A stretch of 64,000 nucleotides of DNA from an uncultured Cohaesibacter sp. (GTDB taxonomy: Bacteria; Pseudomonadota; Alphaproteobacteria; Rhizobiales; Cohaesibacteraceae): positions 4,911,501-4,975,500 of the forward strand of contig NZ_OY821667.1 in assembly GCF_963682185.1 (NCBI RefSeq), given 5' to 3'. Positions 26,995 through 36,046 of this stretch are shown piece by piece; position 1 is the first letter of the stretch, and every line of letters starts with the position of its first letter. Below the pieces are notes generated by a model. The model was not told the origin of the DNA. It worked only from the letters and a program-made list of their open reading frames with translations, and ran no database searches. The position numbers and the translations under genes are program-made.

Positions 26995-27036
26995 AGTTAG
27001 AAAGGCAGATATTTCTTTTAGTGAGGTTTGTGGCCA

Positions 27037-28440
27037 ATGAAACAAAGTGAAATTGCTCAACTGCTTGATGAGCCCGCCTGCGAACATAACCACAAATCCA
27101 AATCCGGCTGTGCCAGACCAAAGCCGGGGGCTGCCGCTGGTGGCTGTTGTTTTGACGGCGCCCAGATCGCGCTGCTCCCCATCGCTGATGTTGCTCATAT
27201 CGTTCATGGCTCCATCGCCTGCGCAGGCAGTGCTTGGGACAATCGGGGCAGCCGGTCTTCCGGTGCCAAGCTCTATAAGTTAGGCCTCACCACCGATCTC
27301 ACCGAGCAAGATGTGATCATGGGACGCGGCGAGAAGCGCCTGTTCCATTCGATAAAACAAGCCATCAATGAGCAAAATCCTGAAGCTGTGTTCGTCTATA
27401 ATACCTGCGTTCCTGCTCTTATCGGTGATGATATCGGCGCTGTCTGCAAGGCCGCACAACAGCGTTGGGGGGTGCCGGTTGTGCCTGTCGATGCTGCCGG
27501 TTTCTACGGCACGAAAAACCTTGGCAACCGCATCGCCGGCGAGACAATGGTGCGCCATGTCATCGGAACCCGAGAGCCGGATCCTGTGCCCGCTCATCTC
27601 GAGCGTGAAGGCATCACCGTCCATGATATAGCGTTGATCGGTGAATATAACATCGCGGGCGAATTGTGGCATGTGCAGCCACTGTTCGATGAATTGGGGC
27701 TGCGCATTCTTGGCTCCCTTTCAGGGGATGCGCGCTTTCGCGAAGTGCAGACCATGCACCGCTCCGAAGTCAATATGATGGTCTGCTCCAAGGCCATGAT
27801 CAACGTCGCCCGCAAGCTCAAGGAAGGCTTCGGCACCCCATGGTTTGAGGGGAGTTTCTATGGCATTCGCGATATGGGCATCGCACTCAGAGACTTTGCT
27901 CGTCTGATCGATGATCCATCCCTTACAGAACGCACAGAAGCGCTGATCAAGCGCGAAGAGGCGAGCGTGTATGCACGATTGGCCCCCTTTAAGGAGCGCC
28001 TCAAGGGCAAGCGTGTGTTGCTCTATACCGGTGGCGTGAAGGCTTGGTCCATTATCTCGGCCCTTCAGGATCTGGGCATGGATGTGGTTGCTACATCGAC
28101 CCGCAAGTCCACTGAGCAGGATAAGGCCAAGATTCGCGAGCTGATGGGAGACAAGACCGTCATGCTGGACGAAAGCCAGGGCGCACGGGCGTTGATAGAC
28201 ATGGTCAACGACACCAACACCGACATTCTCATCGCTGGTGGACGCAACATGTATACCGCCCTCAAGGCTCGGATTCCCTTCCTGCATATCAATCAGGAGC
28301 GTGAACTGGCCTATGCGGGCTATGAGGGCATGATCACCTTTGCCGAGCAGATCCTGCAAGCGGTGGATAGCCCCATCTGGCAAGCAGTGCGCGCGCCTGC
28401 GCCTTGGCAGAAATCTCTCAATGTGGCCGCGGCGGAGTAA
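27037..28440 (+). CDS. nifE: FeMo-cofactor scaffold subunit NifE
   Basis: A 467-residue NifD paralogue. With NifN it receives the 8Fe core from NifB and matures it with Mo and homocitrate. Conserved blocks include an N-terminal Cys-rich [24 protein letters not shown] and [13 protein letters not shown], where cysteines hold the permanent [4Fe-4S] cluster with NifN. GTGAGG at 27021-27026 supports the ATG at 27037; TTG at 27028 is an alternative. Confidence 0.96.
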   Translation: MKQSEIAQLLDEPACEHNHKSKSGCARPKPGAAAGGCCFDGAQIALLPIADVAHIVHGSIACAGSAWDNRGSRSSGAKLYKLGLTTDLTEQDVIMGRGEKRLFHSIKQAINEQNPEAVFVYNTCVPALIGDDIGAVCKAAQQRWGVPVVPVDAAGFYGTKNLGNRIAGETMVRHVIGTREPDPVPAHLEREGITVHDIALIGEYNIAGELWHVQPLFDELGLRILGSLSGDARFREVQTMHRSEVNMMVCSKAMINVARKLKEGFGTPWFEGSFYGIRDMGIALRDFARLIDDPSLTERTEALIKREEASVYARLAPFKERLKGKRVLLYTGGVKAWSIISALQDLGMDVVATSTRKSTEQDKAKIRELMGDKTVMLDESQGARALIDMVNDTNTDILIAGGRNMYTALKARIPFLHINQERELAYAGYEGMITFAEQILQAVDSPIWQAVRAPAPWQKSLNVAAAE

Positions 28441-28445
28441 GCAAC

Positions 28446-29864
28446 ATGGCAGATATCATCAAACGCAATAAAGCTCTATCCGTCAGCCCTCTCAAGGCCA
28501 GCAGCTCGCTAGGGGCGGCGCTTGCCTTTCTGGGTATTCGTGACACGATTGCCATGCTGCATGGCGCTCAAGGCTGTACCGCTTATGGCAAGATCTATTT
28601 GATCGGCCATTTTCGCGAACCAGTTGCCTTGCAGACAACGGCGATGGATCAGGTCAGCACCATTATGGGGTCTGATGAGAATGTGGTCGAGGGCTTGAAG
28701 ACCCTCTATGACAAATTTCAGCCAGCTCTTGTCGGTATCCCGACAACCGGCCTCTCGGAAACACAGGGGTCTGACGTCAATGGGGCCGTGGCGACCTTCC
28801 GCAAAGCCTATCCGGAATGCTTCAAAACCGCTGTCGTGCCGGTTGAAACCCCAGATTATGTAGGCTCCCTTGAAGCCGGTTTTGCCAAGGCCGTTTATGA
28901 AATGATCAATCGCCTTGTGCCTGAGGCGAAGAAAAAGGGCGGTGTTGCCACCAATAGGCAGGTCAATATTCTAGTCAATGCATCGCTGACCCCGGCCGAC
29001 ATCGACGAGATCAAGGACATGGTGGAAGCTTTTGGTCTGTTGCCAATTGTGTTGCCTGATCTTTCCACCAGCCTTGATGGGCATCTGGATGAGAAGGACT
29101 TCAATCCTCTGACCACAGGTGGCACCTGCGTTGGCGATTTTGAAATATTGCACAAGGCTTCAGCAACGATTGTGATCGGCGCAAGCATGGCGCCCGCTGC
29201 TGATTTGCTTTTGGAACGCACGGGTGTCCCGGACCATCGCTTTGACCATCTGATGGGGCTCGAGGCAATGGATCGTTTCATTCTGACTCTGCATGACCTG
29301 ACAGGTTGCCCAGTGCCCAAACGCATGGAACGGCAGCGCCAGCAATTGCAGGATGCGATGCTGGATACCCATTTCAATCTGGGTATGGGACGGGCAGCTG
29401 TGGCTGCTGATCCGGATCTGCTCAAGGCCTTTAGTGATCTTCTAGCGGGTATGGGATGCGAACTGGTCGCCGCTGTTGCGCCTTCCAATACCGCTCTGCT
29501 CAAGCAAGTCTTCGCCAAAGAGGTCAAAATCGGAGATCTGCAGGAGCTGGAGAAATTTGCTCAGGCTGGCGGTGCAGATCTGCTTATCGGAAACGCTCAT
29601 TGTGCCGCCAGTGCCGAACGACTGGGGCTGCCACTGCTGAGAGCCGGTTTCCCGCAATATGATCGCATGGGCGCGTCGTCGCGTTGCTGGGTCGGTTACA
29701 AGGGATCAAAGCAGACCCTGTTTGATTTGGCGAACCTGCTCATCGAAACCGAACAGGGCGCAGTTGAGCCATACAGATCCATCTATGCACAGGTTCAGGA
29801 CAGGGAGGGGGAGAGCCATGGCCCAGATCAGCCGCATGCTCACTTTGGTGGATGGCACCATTGA
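28446..29864 (+). CDS. nifN: FeMo-cofactor scaffold subunit NifN
   Basis: A 472-residue NifK paralogue, partner of NifE. Seen are SPLKASSSLGAALAFLGI at the N-terminus, MLHGAQGCTAYGK with the cluster Cys, and GGTCVGDFE. It starts 5 nt after nifE. Its C-terminus extends about 15 codons into the nifX gene with a His-rich end, an overlap of 47 nt. Confidence 0.95.
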   Translation: MADIIKRNKALSVSPLKASSSLGAALAFLGIRDTIAMLHGAQGCTAYGKIYLIGHFREPVALQTTAMDQVSTIMGSDENVVEGLKTLYDKFQPALVGIPTTGLSETQGSDVNGAVATFRKAYPECFKTAVVPVETPDYVGSLEAGFAKAVYEMINRLVPEAKKKGGVATNRQVNILVNASLTPADIDEIKDMVEAFGLLPIVLPDLSTSLDGHLDEKDFNPLTTGGTCVGDFEILHKASATIVIGASMAPAADLLLERTGVPDHRFDHLMGLEAMDRFILTLHDLTGCPVPKRMERQRQQLQDAMLDTHFNLGMGRAAVAADPDLLKAFSDLLAGMGCELVAAVAPSNTALLKQVFAKEVKIGDLQELEKFAQAGGADLLIGNAHCAASAERLGLPLLRAGFPQYDRMGASSRCWVGYKGSKQTLFDLANLLIETEQGAVEPYRSIYAQVQDREGESHGPDQPHAHFGGWHH

Positions 29865-30312
29865 TGACGGATTTGAAGACGGAGCTCTGAAAATCGCCTT
29901 CGCCACCAGCGATCAGCACCACGTGGACCAGCATTTCGGAACCTGCGAGAGCTTTGCAGTCTATTTGGTGACCCGCGATGAGGCGCATTTTCATCAGAGC
30001 ATCGCGTTTGAGCAAGCCGCAAAGGATGGCAGTGAAGACAAGCTGCAGGCACGTATAGCCGCGCTCGAAGGAGTGGCTGCGGTTTATTGCCGGGCTGTTG
30101 GAGCGTCTGCCATTGCCCAACTTAAGCAATCGGGTGTTCAGCCCATAAAGGTGAAAGACGGCACAATGATCAAGCATCAGCTCGGTCTCTTTCAGGAAGA
30201 GCTGAAGGGAGACCCGGCATTCTGGGTGCTGCGTGCGTTGGAAAGCGTAAAGGGCCTGCGCGATGACCCGCGCCGGTTTGATGACATGGAAACCGAAGGT
30301 TGGAGCGAATGA
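29818..30312 (+). CDS. nifX: FeMo-co carrier NifX
   Basis: A 164-residue NifX: about 28 N-terminal residues, then the cofactor-binding fold with IAFATSDQHHVDQHFGTCESF and YCRAVGASA. NifX shuttles NifB-co and FeMo-co precursors between NifB and NifEN. The ATG at 29818 has GGGAGGGGGAGA upstream and lies inside the 3' end of nifN; the longer open frame is a shadow of nifN. Confidence 0.93.
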   Translation: MAQISRMLTLVDGTIDDGFEDGALKIAFATSDQHHVDQHFGTCESFAVYLVTRDEAHFHQSIAFEQAAKDGSEDKLQARIAALEGVAAVYCRAVGASAIAQLKQSGVQPIKVKDGTMIKHQLGLFQEELKGDPAFWVLRALESVKGLRDDPRRFDDMETEGWSE

Positions 30313-30319
30313 GGACGAT

Positions 30320-30796
30320 ATGAGCGATTGGGACCACATGGTAGTCGAACAGGATGATCCGGCACTGGTATCTCCTTTCATTTTGGAGATGGTGCGTCAG
30401 ATCAGGGCCGTGGATTCCTACGGTATTTGGGACAAATCGGGTGCGCATGAAATCATCGACCCCTACATCCTGACCAAAGAGCGCAAGCGGCAGGTGCCCG
30501 TGATCGGGGACCCTGACGAAGACATCATTGTCAGGATCAAGGCTTGGTATAACGCGCTTTCGACCAGCATCGAAGCCAAAACGGGCCTGATGGCCGTTCC
30601 CTTGATTCATCTGACCTATGAAGGGTTCGGACGGGTGATTATCGCGGTGGGCAAGCTGATCGTCTTTGACAAGAATTTGCGCGATGTCCACCGCTTCGGC
30701 TTCAAGTCGCTCGAGCATATGCAGCAAGAGGCCGAAAAGATCATCACGAAGGCGTCGGCGCTTATCGAAGACCATCGCGATGTTGCCAAGCTGTGA
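30320..30796 (+). CDS. NifX-associated nitrogen fixation protein (DUF269)
   Basis: A 158-residue protein of the NifX-associated family (TIGR02935/DUF269), recognised by FILEMVRQIRAVDSYG and YEGFGRVIIAVGKLIVFDK. It is conserved directly after nifX in most proteobacterial diazotrophs; the function is unknown. GAGGA lies upstream of the ATG at 30320, 7 nt after the nifX stop. Confidence 0.9.
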   Translation: MSDWDHMVVEQDDPALVSPFILEMVRQIRAVDSYGIWDKSGAHEIIDPYILTKERKRQVPVIGDPDEDIIVRIKAWYNALSTSIEAKTGLMAVPLIHLTYEGFGRVIIAVGKLIVFDKNLRDVHRFGFKSLEHMQQEAEKIITKASALIEDHRDVAKL

Positions 30797-30850
30797 CGCC
30801 CAGACCGTCCGAAATCGCTGGGCGTTCAGAAGCAAATAGGGGATCAGACC

Positions 30851-31063
30851 ATGGATGAAACAGAGCTGAAAGCACTGACCAAAGCAGCCAGAAGAGCCAA
30901 ACGCATCGCTTCGGAGAAAGCGATGGCGTTGCATGATCTGGTTGAAGATCGACTACCCGCCGCATTCGAAGAATTACCGCAGTTGGCAGAAGAAACATAT
31001 GCCGCCTGTAAGGCGTGGGAAGAAGCCGAAGCTGCCAGCAAGGCCGCGCAGGCGACAGTTTGA
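30851..31063 (+). CDS. Small helical nif protein (DUF683 / CCE_0567 family)
   Basis: A 70-residue alpha-helical protein with LTKAARRAKRIASEKAMALHDLVEDRLP, split here into helix 1 and turn, then a second Ala/Glu helix. The family is found between the DUF269 gene and fdxB in many diazotrophs, and a homologue binds metal. It lies 54 nt after the DUF269 gene and 14 nt before fdxB. Confidence 0.85.
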   Translation: MDETELKALTKAARRAKRIASEKAMALHDLVEDRLPAAFEELPQLAEETYAACKAWEEAEAASKAAQATV

Positions 31064-31077
31064 GAGGAAAGCAAGAA

Positions 31078-31422
31078 ATGACTGCAATTGTCGGATTGAC
31101 GTTTGACGGCACCGAATGGACCCCCCAGTTTGTCAAGGCTCTCGATGCAAAGAAATGCATCGGGTGTGGCCGCTGCTACCGAGTGTGCGCCAGAGATGTG
31201 TTCGAACTGGTGGAGCGGGAAAGTCTCGATCTGGATGATGAAGACGAGGATTTCGATGATGATGATCCGTTCGGCGATGATGATGACGATGATGATGGAT
31301 TTTCCGATGATACCAGCATGGTCATGTCGTTGAAGAATAATGGAGACTGCATAGGCTGCGAAGCTTGTTCGAAAATCTGTCCGAAAGGATGCTTTTCCCA
31401 TACGACAAAAGAAGCCGCCTGA
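31078..31422 (+). CDS. fdxB: nif-specific ferredoxin III (FdxB)
   Basis: A 114-residue ferredoxin with CIGCGRCYRVC and CIGCEACSKICP. The two halves are separated by a very acidic insert of about 30 residues (around 54-84), mostly Asp, including one run of seven. A shorter acidic insert is normal in FdxB. The ATG at 31078 has GAGAGGAA upstream. It is last in the nifENX operon and a terminator follows. Confidence 0.92.
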   Translation: MTAIVGLTFDGTEWTPQFVKALDAKKCIGCGRCYRVCARDVFELVERESLDLDDEDEDFDDDDPFGDDDDDDDGFSDDTSMVMSLKNNGDCIGCEACSKICPKGCFSHTTKEAA

Positions 31423-31449
31423 TAGATTCATCGATAGATCAATAGGTAA

Positions 31450-31482
31450 GACAATGCCGCCGTCATGGCGGCATTGTCATTT
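31450..31482 (+). terminator. Rho-independent terminator of nifENX operon
   Basis: A perfect 12-bp stem, GACAATGCCGCC (31450-31461) with GGCGGCATTGTC (31467-31478), has a 5-nt loop and is followed by ATTTTAAT. Confidence 0.88.
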
Positions 31483-31506
31483 TAATACTGAATGTCAGGT
31501 GGGGTT

Positions 31507-31522
31507 TGTCAGTTTTGCGACA
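31507..31522. promoter_or_regulatory. NifA upstream activator site of iscA-nifV operon
   Basis: TGTCAGTTTTGCGACA is TGT-N10-ACA, about 100 bp upstream of the predicted start point. Confidence 0.8.
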
Positions 31523-31587
31523 ATGTTTGTAGGTCATTGAGTTGTGTAAAAATGAGATAATTCAATTGGTTATGAGAATGAATGGCT

Positions 31588-31605
31588 GCTGGCACGGCTC
31601 TTGCA
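31588..31605 (+). promoter_or_regulatory. Sigma-54 promoter of iscA-nifVWZM
   Basis: GCTGGCACGGCTCTTGCA has GG at 31591-31592 and GC at 31603-31604, a 10-nt gap and a near-perfect consensus. Predicted start point near 31616. Confidence 0.92.
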
Positions 31606-31648
31606 ATTTCATTGATAAGAAATGGAACCCGAGCTGAGAGGCACTATC

Positions 31649-31972
31649 ATGTTGACACTCACCGACAAAGCACAAGAAACCCTGCAAGGCCTCATCGAAA
31701 AATCCGGCAAGCCGCTGACAGGCCTGCGCATCGCAGCCGATATGGCTGGCTGTGCCGGTGTGAAATACCGTCTGGCGCTGGTCTCAAATCCTGAGCCGGA
31801 TGACCACATCGTCGAGTGTGGTCTGCTCAAGCTTTATGTCGTACCGCAGAATGCAGAAATTCTTATCGGGACCACAATCGACTTCGCCGAGACTGAAAAA
31901 GGCGGAGGCTTCACTTTCGATAATCCGAATACGGCCGGCATGTGTGCCTGCGGCAAGAGCTTTGCTGCCTGA
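31649..31972 (+). CDS. iscA: HesB/IscA-type Fe-S carrier of the nif cluster
   Basis: A 107-residue A-type carrier with the three conserved cysteines: GCAGVKY near residue 37 and CACGKSF at the end (C-x-C). It receives or passes on Fe-S clusters for nitrogenase proteins. It starts at ATG 31649 after GAGAGG, 33 nt from the predicted transcription start. No nifU or nifS accompanies it here, so the housekeeping SUF or ISC system may provide sulfur (inference). Confidence 0.9.
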   Translation: MLTLTDKAQETLQGLIEKSGKPLTGLRIAADMAGCAGVKYRLALVSNPEPDDHIVECGLLKLYVVPQNAEILIGTTIDFAETEKGGGFTFDNPNTAGMCACGKSFAA

Positions 31973-32049
31973 TGCCTGTCTGGTGCTGACATCGCGCACC
32001 GATCATGAAAGCTTGGATCAATCTCGTTTGACTGGAAGGGTGGTTCGGG

Positions 32050-33204
32050 ATGAATTTGCTAAGGCAAGTGACAATTGATGACACGACCCTGCGAGACGGG
32101 GAACAGAGCGCTGGCGTTGCCTTCACACGCGCCGAGAAATGCGCCATTGCGCGGGAGCTTGTGGCTGCTGGGGTGCCCGAACTGGAAGTGGGGATTCCAG
32201 CCATGGGCGACGACGAGCAGGAAACCATCCGTGCTATCGCCGGGCAGATCAAAGGGCAGGGGCTGAATGCGCGATTGATCGTCTGGTGTCGCATGTGTGA
32301 CTTCGATCTGGATGCGTCCCGCGATCTTGGTGTGGACATGATTGATCTGTCCATTCCCATGTCTGATGGGCAGATTTTTCACAAGCTCGGTCAATCGCGA
32401 GACTATGTGCTCAGGCAGATCGCAACCATGGTCCCCAAGGCTCTTGATGCAGGCTTCGAGGTCATGGTTGGAGGAGAGGATTCCTCACGGGCTGATCTGG
32501 ATTTTGTCTTGGAGGCCATGGAAACGGCTGCCAGAGCTGGTGCCCGTCGCTTCCGATTTGCCGATACAGTCGGCATCATGGAGCCTTTCGGTACGGCTGA
32601 AATCTTTCGTCAGTTGCGGTCCAACTCCGACCTTGAATTGGAAATGCATGCCCATGATGACTATGGTCTGGCGACAGCGAACTCTCTGGCCGCTGTTGTT
32701 GGGGGCGCAACCCATGTGAACACCACGGTCAATGGCTTGGGAGAGCGTGCGGGCAATGCTTCGCTTGAGGAGTTCGCCGCCGCTGTCGATCGGCTTTACC
32801 ACGTACAGACCGGTGTGGATCAACGCCAGTTTAGTGCCTTGTCGCAGATGGTGGCGCGGGCATCTGGACGTCCTGTCCCTCATCAGAAAAGCCTTGTGGG
32901 GGCCAGTGTCTTCACCCACGAAAGTGGCATTCATGTCGATGGGCTGGTGAAGAACAAGGAAACCTATCAGGGGCTCGATCCTGAATGGTTGGGACGCCAG
33001 CATGAACTGGTCTTGGGCAAACATTCCGGCACCAAGGCAGTGCTGCATATCTATGGCACCATGGGCATAGCGCTAACCACCGGTCAGGCTAAGAGCATTT
33101 TGGAAAAGGTCCGCTCCTTTGCCGAAACCTATAAGCGCACCCCGGCCCGTCAGGACCTCATGACTTTTCATCAACAGATTATGGCAAGTGAAATCGCCCA
33201 TTGA
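32050..33204 (+). CDS. nifV: Homocitrate synthase NifV
   Basis: The 384-residue enzyme condenses acetyl-CoA with 2-oxoglutarate to R-homocitrate, the organic ligand of FeMo-co. The TIM-barrel start VTIDDTTLRDGEQSAGVAF, the metal-binding HAHDDYGLATAN and the GLGERAGNASLEE block are present. It follows iscA by 77 nt in the same unit. Confidence 0.95.
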   Translation: MNLLRQVTIDDTTLRDGEQSAGVAFTRAEKCAIARELVAAGVPELEVGIPAMGDDEQETIRAIAGQIKGQGLNARLIVWCRMCDFDLDASRDLGVDMIDLSIPMSDGQIFHKLGQSRDYVLRQIATMVPKALDAGFEVMVGGEDSSRADLDFVLEAMETAARAGARRFRFADTVGIMEPFGTAEIFRQLRSNSDLELEMHAHDDYGLATANSLAAVVGGATHVNTTVNGLGERAGNASLEEFAAAVDRLYHVQTGVDQRQFSALSQMVARASGRPVPHQKSLVGASVFTHESGIHVDGLVKNKETYQGLDPEWLGRQHELVLGKHSGTKAVLHIYGTMGIALTTGQAKSILEKVRSFAETYKRTPARQDLMTFHQQIMASEIAH

Positions 33205-33237
33205 TCAGGCAAAGCGGTACAGGAAAGGAAACGGACA

Positions 33238-33552
33238 ATGCGAAACGAAGAGCTGGACGCAGAACTCTCCGACTTGGGAAGCGCAGAGGAATTTCTCGAC
33301 TATTTCGAGATTGATTATGATCCCAAAGTGGTCATGGTCAATCGCTTGCACATCTTGCAGCGCTTTCACGACTATCTGGAAATGAAAAGTCGCATGCCTG
33401 TAGCCGGACAGTCTTGGTGGGATTTCTACACCGGTGAACTAAAAAAAGCCTATATGGATTTCGTTCAGTCGGACGCGCTGACAGAGAAGGTCTTCAAGGT
33501 TTTCAAAACCAACCAGCCGATTTTCGTGCCACTCGAAGACGTGTTGAGCTGA
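33238..33552 (+). CDS. nifW: Nitrogenase-stabilising protein NifW
   Basis: A 104-residue NifW with LGSAEEFLDYFEIDYDP near the N-terminus and QSWWDFYTGELKKAYMDFV in the middle. NifW binds oxidised MoFe protein and helps its maturation or protection. AGGAAAGGAAA lies upstream; nifZ begins 1 nt after its stop. Confidence 0.93.
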   Translation: MRNEELDAELSDLGSAEEFLDYFEIDYDPKVVMVNRLHILQRFHDYLEMKSRMPVAGQSWWDFYTGELKKAYMDFVQSDALTEKVFKVFKTNQPIFVPLEDVLS

Positions 33553-33553
33553 C

Positions 33554-34045
33554 ATGCTGGAAACACTCCCACCACCACGTTTTGACTATGGCGCAGAAGT
33601 GCGTGTTATTCGCAATCTACGCAATGATGGCACTCATCCTGGCTCGGATAAGGGCACGCTTCTGGTTCGCCGCGGGGCGACCGGCATCGTGCGGGATGTG
33701 GGCACCTTTCTGCAGGATCAGGTGATCTATACGGTGCACTTTACGATGGAGGATCTGATCGTAGGCTGCCGTGACAAAGAGCTAATCCCTGCGGACGCTC
33801 CATGGGTGCCGAACCGGTTTGAATTTGGTGACAAGGTCAAGGCCAGGGTGCTGCTTGGCATTGCAGGCGAAGTGGTGGCCTCTGTTGGCGACGGGGGAGA
33901 GATCATCAAGGTCATTCGGGATGACGCGATCATCGAAACCTTCGGCACCGTTGCCTATCATGTGCGTTTTCCCGGCCGCACGCTGCAAGTGCCGGAGATG
34001 GCGCTGGATAGGGCTATGGCAAAAGAACTGGAGCCAACCGCATGA
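33554..34045 (+). CDS. nifZ: P-cluster maturation protein NifZ
   Basis: A 163-residue protein with two copies of the small beta-barrel NifZ domain (FDYGAEVRVIRNLRNDG near 10-26 and FEFGDKVKAR near 88-97). NifZ is needed to form the second P-cluster of NifDK. It overlaps nifM by 4 nt. Confidence 0.92.
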   Translation: MLETLPPPRFDYGAEVRVIRNLRNDGTHPGSDKGTLLVRRGATGIVRDVGTFLQDQVIYTVHFTMEDLIVGCRDKELIPADAPWVPNRFEFGDKVKARVLLGIAGEVVASVGDGGEIIKVIRDDAIIETFGTVAYHVRFPGRTLQVPEMALDRAMAKELEPTA

Positions 34046-34908
34046 GCGACGAAGCAATGCTTCTGGCCTATCACCTCATGACAACGTCACTGGCGGCGCA
34101 TCAATGCCGCTTTGATGAGCTGCCCCAAACCGCACAAGACCGCATTCAGCAACAGGTGGAGCGGGCCCTTCAGATGGAGCAACTGGTGCTATCCAGTCCA
34201 CTTGCTGCCGATGTCGTTATTCCGGATTCCTTGTTGCAAAAATCCATGGCCAGCATCAAGGGGCGTTATGAGGCTGAGACAGACTTCATCGCAGACCTTA
34301 CCCTCAATGGTTTAACTCAATCTGGTCTTGAGCTGGCTCTGGCCCGCGAATTGAAAGCCGATGCAACGCTTGAAAGAGTGGCCTGGCAAGTGCCGCAAGC
34401 CACAGAAGCCGAAGTGCGAGCATGGTATGACGCTCATCCAGAACGGTTCTCCATCGGCGAGACACGTGACGCCCGTCATATCCTCGTCACCATCAATGAG
34501 GATATCGAGGAGAACCGGCGCGATGCCTCTCTTGAGCGCATCAATGGCGTGCTGGAGGAACTGGATGGAACCCAAGAGCGGTTTGCCGAAGCAGCCTTGC
34601 GCTATTCCGAATGTCCCAGCGCTCTGAATGGCGGCACTCTGGGGCGTGTGGCTAAAGACACGCTCTATGCCGAGTTGGACAAGACCCTTTTCGCAATGGA
34701 CGCAGACACAACGAGTGCCATTCTGGAAAGCGAAGCCGGGTTCCATATCCTCTATTGTGAGGCCATCTATCCAGCCCAGAAAGCGAGCTACGAGGAAGCC
34801 GCTCCCAAAATAAAGGCCGCGATTGACAAGAAGCGGCAAACACGGGCGCAAAAGGCCTTTATTGCCTCCTTGCTCAAGGACAATATCGCCGAGCGCAAAG
34901 TCGGCTAG
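34042..34908 (+). CDS. nifM: Peptidyl-prolyl isomerase NifM
   Basis: A 288-residue protein with a helical N-terminal half and a C-terminal parvulin-type domain (about 145-255: DARHILVTI, FAEAALRYSECPSA, GGTLGRV, GFHILYCE). NifM isomerises prolines in NifH and is needed for active iron protein. The start overlaps the nifZ stop. It closes iscA-nifVWZM. Confidence 0.92.
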   Translation: MSDEAMLLAYHLMTTSLAAHQCRFDELPQTAQDRIQQQVERALQMEQLVLSSPLAADVVIPDSLLQKSMASIKGRYEAETDFIADLTLNGLTQSGLELALARELKADATLERVAWQVPQATEAEVRAWYDAHPERFSIGETRDARHILVTINEDIEENRRDASLERINGVLEELDGTQERFAEAALRYSECPSALNGGTLGRVAKDTLYAELDKTLFAMDADTTSAILESEAGFHILYCEAIYPAQKASYEEAAPKIKAAIDKKRQTRAQKAFIASLLKDNIAERKVG

Positions 34909-35002
34909 CGGAGACTTCTGCAAAAAAGAAAGAGATTATTTCCTTTGTAATAACGACTATGTGGCTTTATTGTCGCCATGTTGTTCTTAAAGGGAGTGTC
35001 TC

Positions 35003-35899
35003 ATGGATCTAGTCGATGGTCTCAAGGCCTTTGTTGCCACTGCGCAAACCGGTTCATTCACCGATGCTGCCGAGCGTATGGGCATTTCCAACCGCCTGAC
35101 GTCAAAATATGTCGCCGAACTGGAGGCTCGGATCGGTGCGCGTCTCTTGCAGAGAACCACGCGGAAGGTGGGCCTCACACCCGTGGGGGAAGATCTGTTG
35201 GCGCGAGCACCGGCCTTGCTGGATGAACTGGACGATCTGATTGGCTCGGTGCGTGAGGAATCCAAAGGTCTCTCCGGCCTCGTGCGCATTTCCGCACCTG
35301 TATCTTTCGGCGAAATCTATGTGGGCGATATGCTGCGCCGCTTCGTAGGCAATCATCCGCAGATGAATATCGATCTGCGCCTCAGCGACGCTTATGTGGA
35401 TCTTGCTCGCGATGGCATTGATTTGGCCTTTCGCATAGGCACGCCCAGTGTCTCCTCACTCAAAATGCGCAAACTGGGAGATATGGGCTCTACCATTGTG
35501 GCCTCTCCTGACTATTTGGAAATGCATGGCGAACCATCCACACCACAAGACCTACTCGACCATATCTGTATGGTGGACGCCAACAGGCGCGATCCGACCC
35601 GATGGGTTTTTGTGAAGGATGGAGAAAATATTGACGTTGTCATCAAGCGCCGTTTTGTCGTCAACAGCGCCAAGGTCGCTCGGGATTGGGCCGTGGCAGG
35701 GGACGCCATTGCCTATTGCCCGCGCTTTATCGTTGCCGACGATCTGGCCGAAGGACGGTTGATGCCTTTGCTGAGTGATTATCAGGGGCTTTCCACGCCA
35801 TTGAGCGCAGTTTATCTGGACGGAACAGTCCTGCCACGCAAGGTGAGGGCGATCATTGATTTTGCCTTGGAAGACATCAAGACCAACAGTCCATTCTAG
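35003..35899 (+). CDS. LysR-family transcription regulator
   Basis: A 298-residue LysR-type regulator: N-terminal winged helix-turn-helix (about 3-60, FVATAQTGSFTDAAERMGIS) and a periplasmic-binding-like effector domain (about 90-295). AAAGGGAG precedes the ATG. It lies upstream of, and on the same strand as, a redox gene group at 36.0-38.7 kb which it may control. The inducer is unknown. Confidence 0.88.
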   Translation: MDLVDGLKAFVATAQTGSFTDAAERMGISNRLTSKYVAELEARIGARLLQRTTRKVGLTPVGEDLLARAPALLDELDDLIGSVREESKGLSGLVRISAPVSFGEIYVGDMLRRFVGNHPQMNIDLRLSDAYVDLARDGIDLAFRIGTPSVSSLKMRKLGDMGSTIVASPDYLEMHGEPSTPQDLLDHICMVDANRRDPTRWVFVKDGENIDVVIKRRFVVNSAKVARDWAVAGDAIAYCPRFIVADDLAEGRLMPLLSDYQGLSTPLSAVYLDGTVLPRKVRAIIDFALEDIKTNSPF

Positions 35900-36046
35900 T
35901 AAATATTATTAGGAACAAATACAGGATAGTCATTCAATATAATTACCATTTCATTCTTAGATGGAAATGGGCATATTCACTTCAGACGAAACAAGCCGCC
36001 TAACAAAAGAGAAAACGGACGGCAGCAAGAACAAGGAGTGAGTAAA

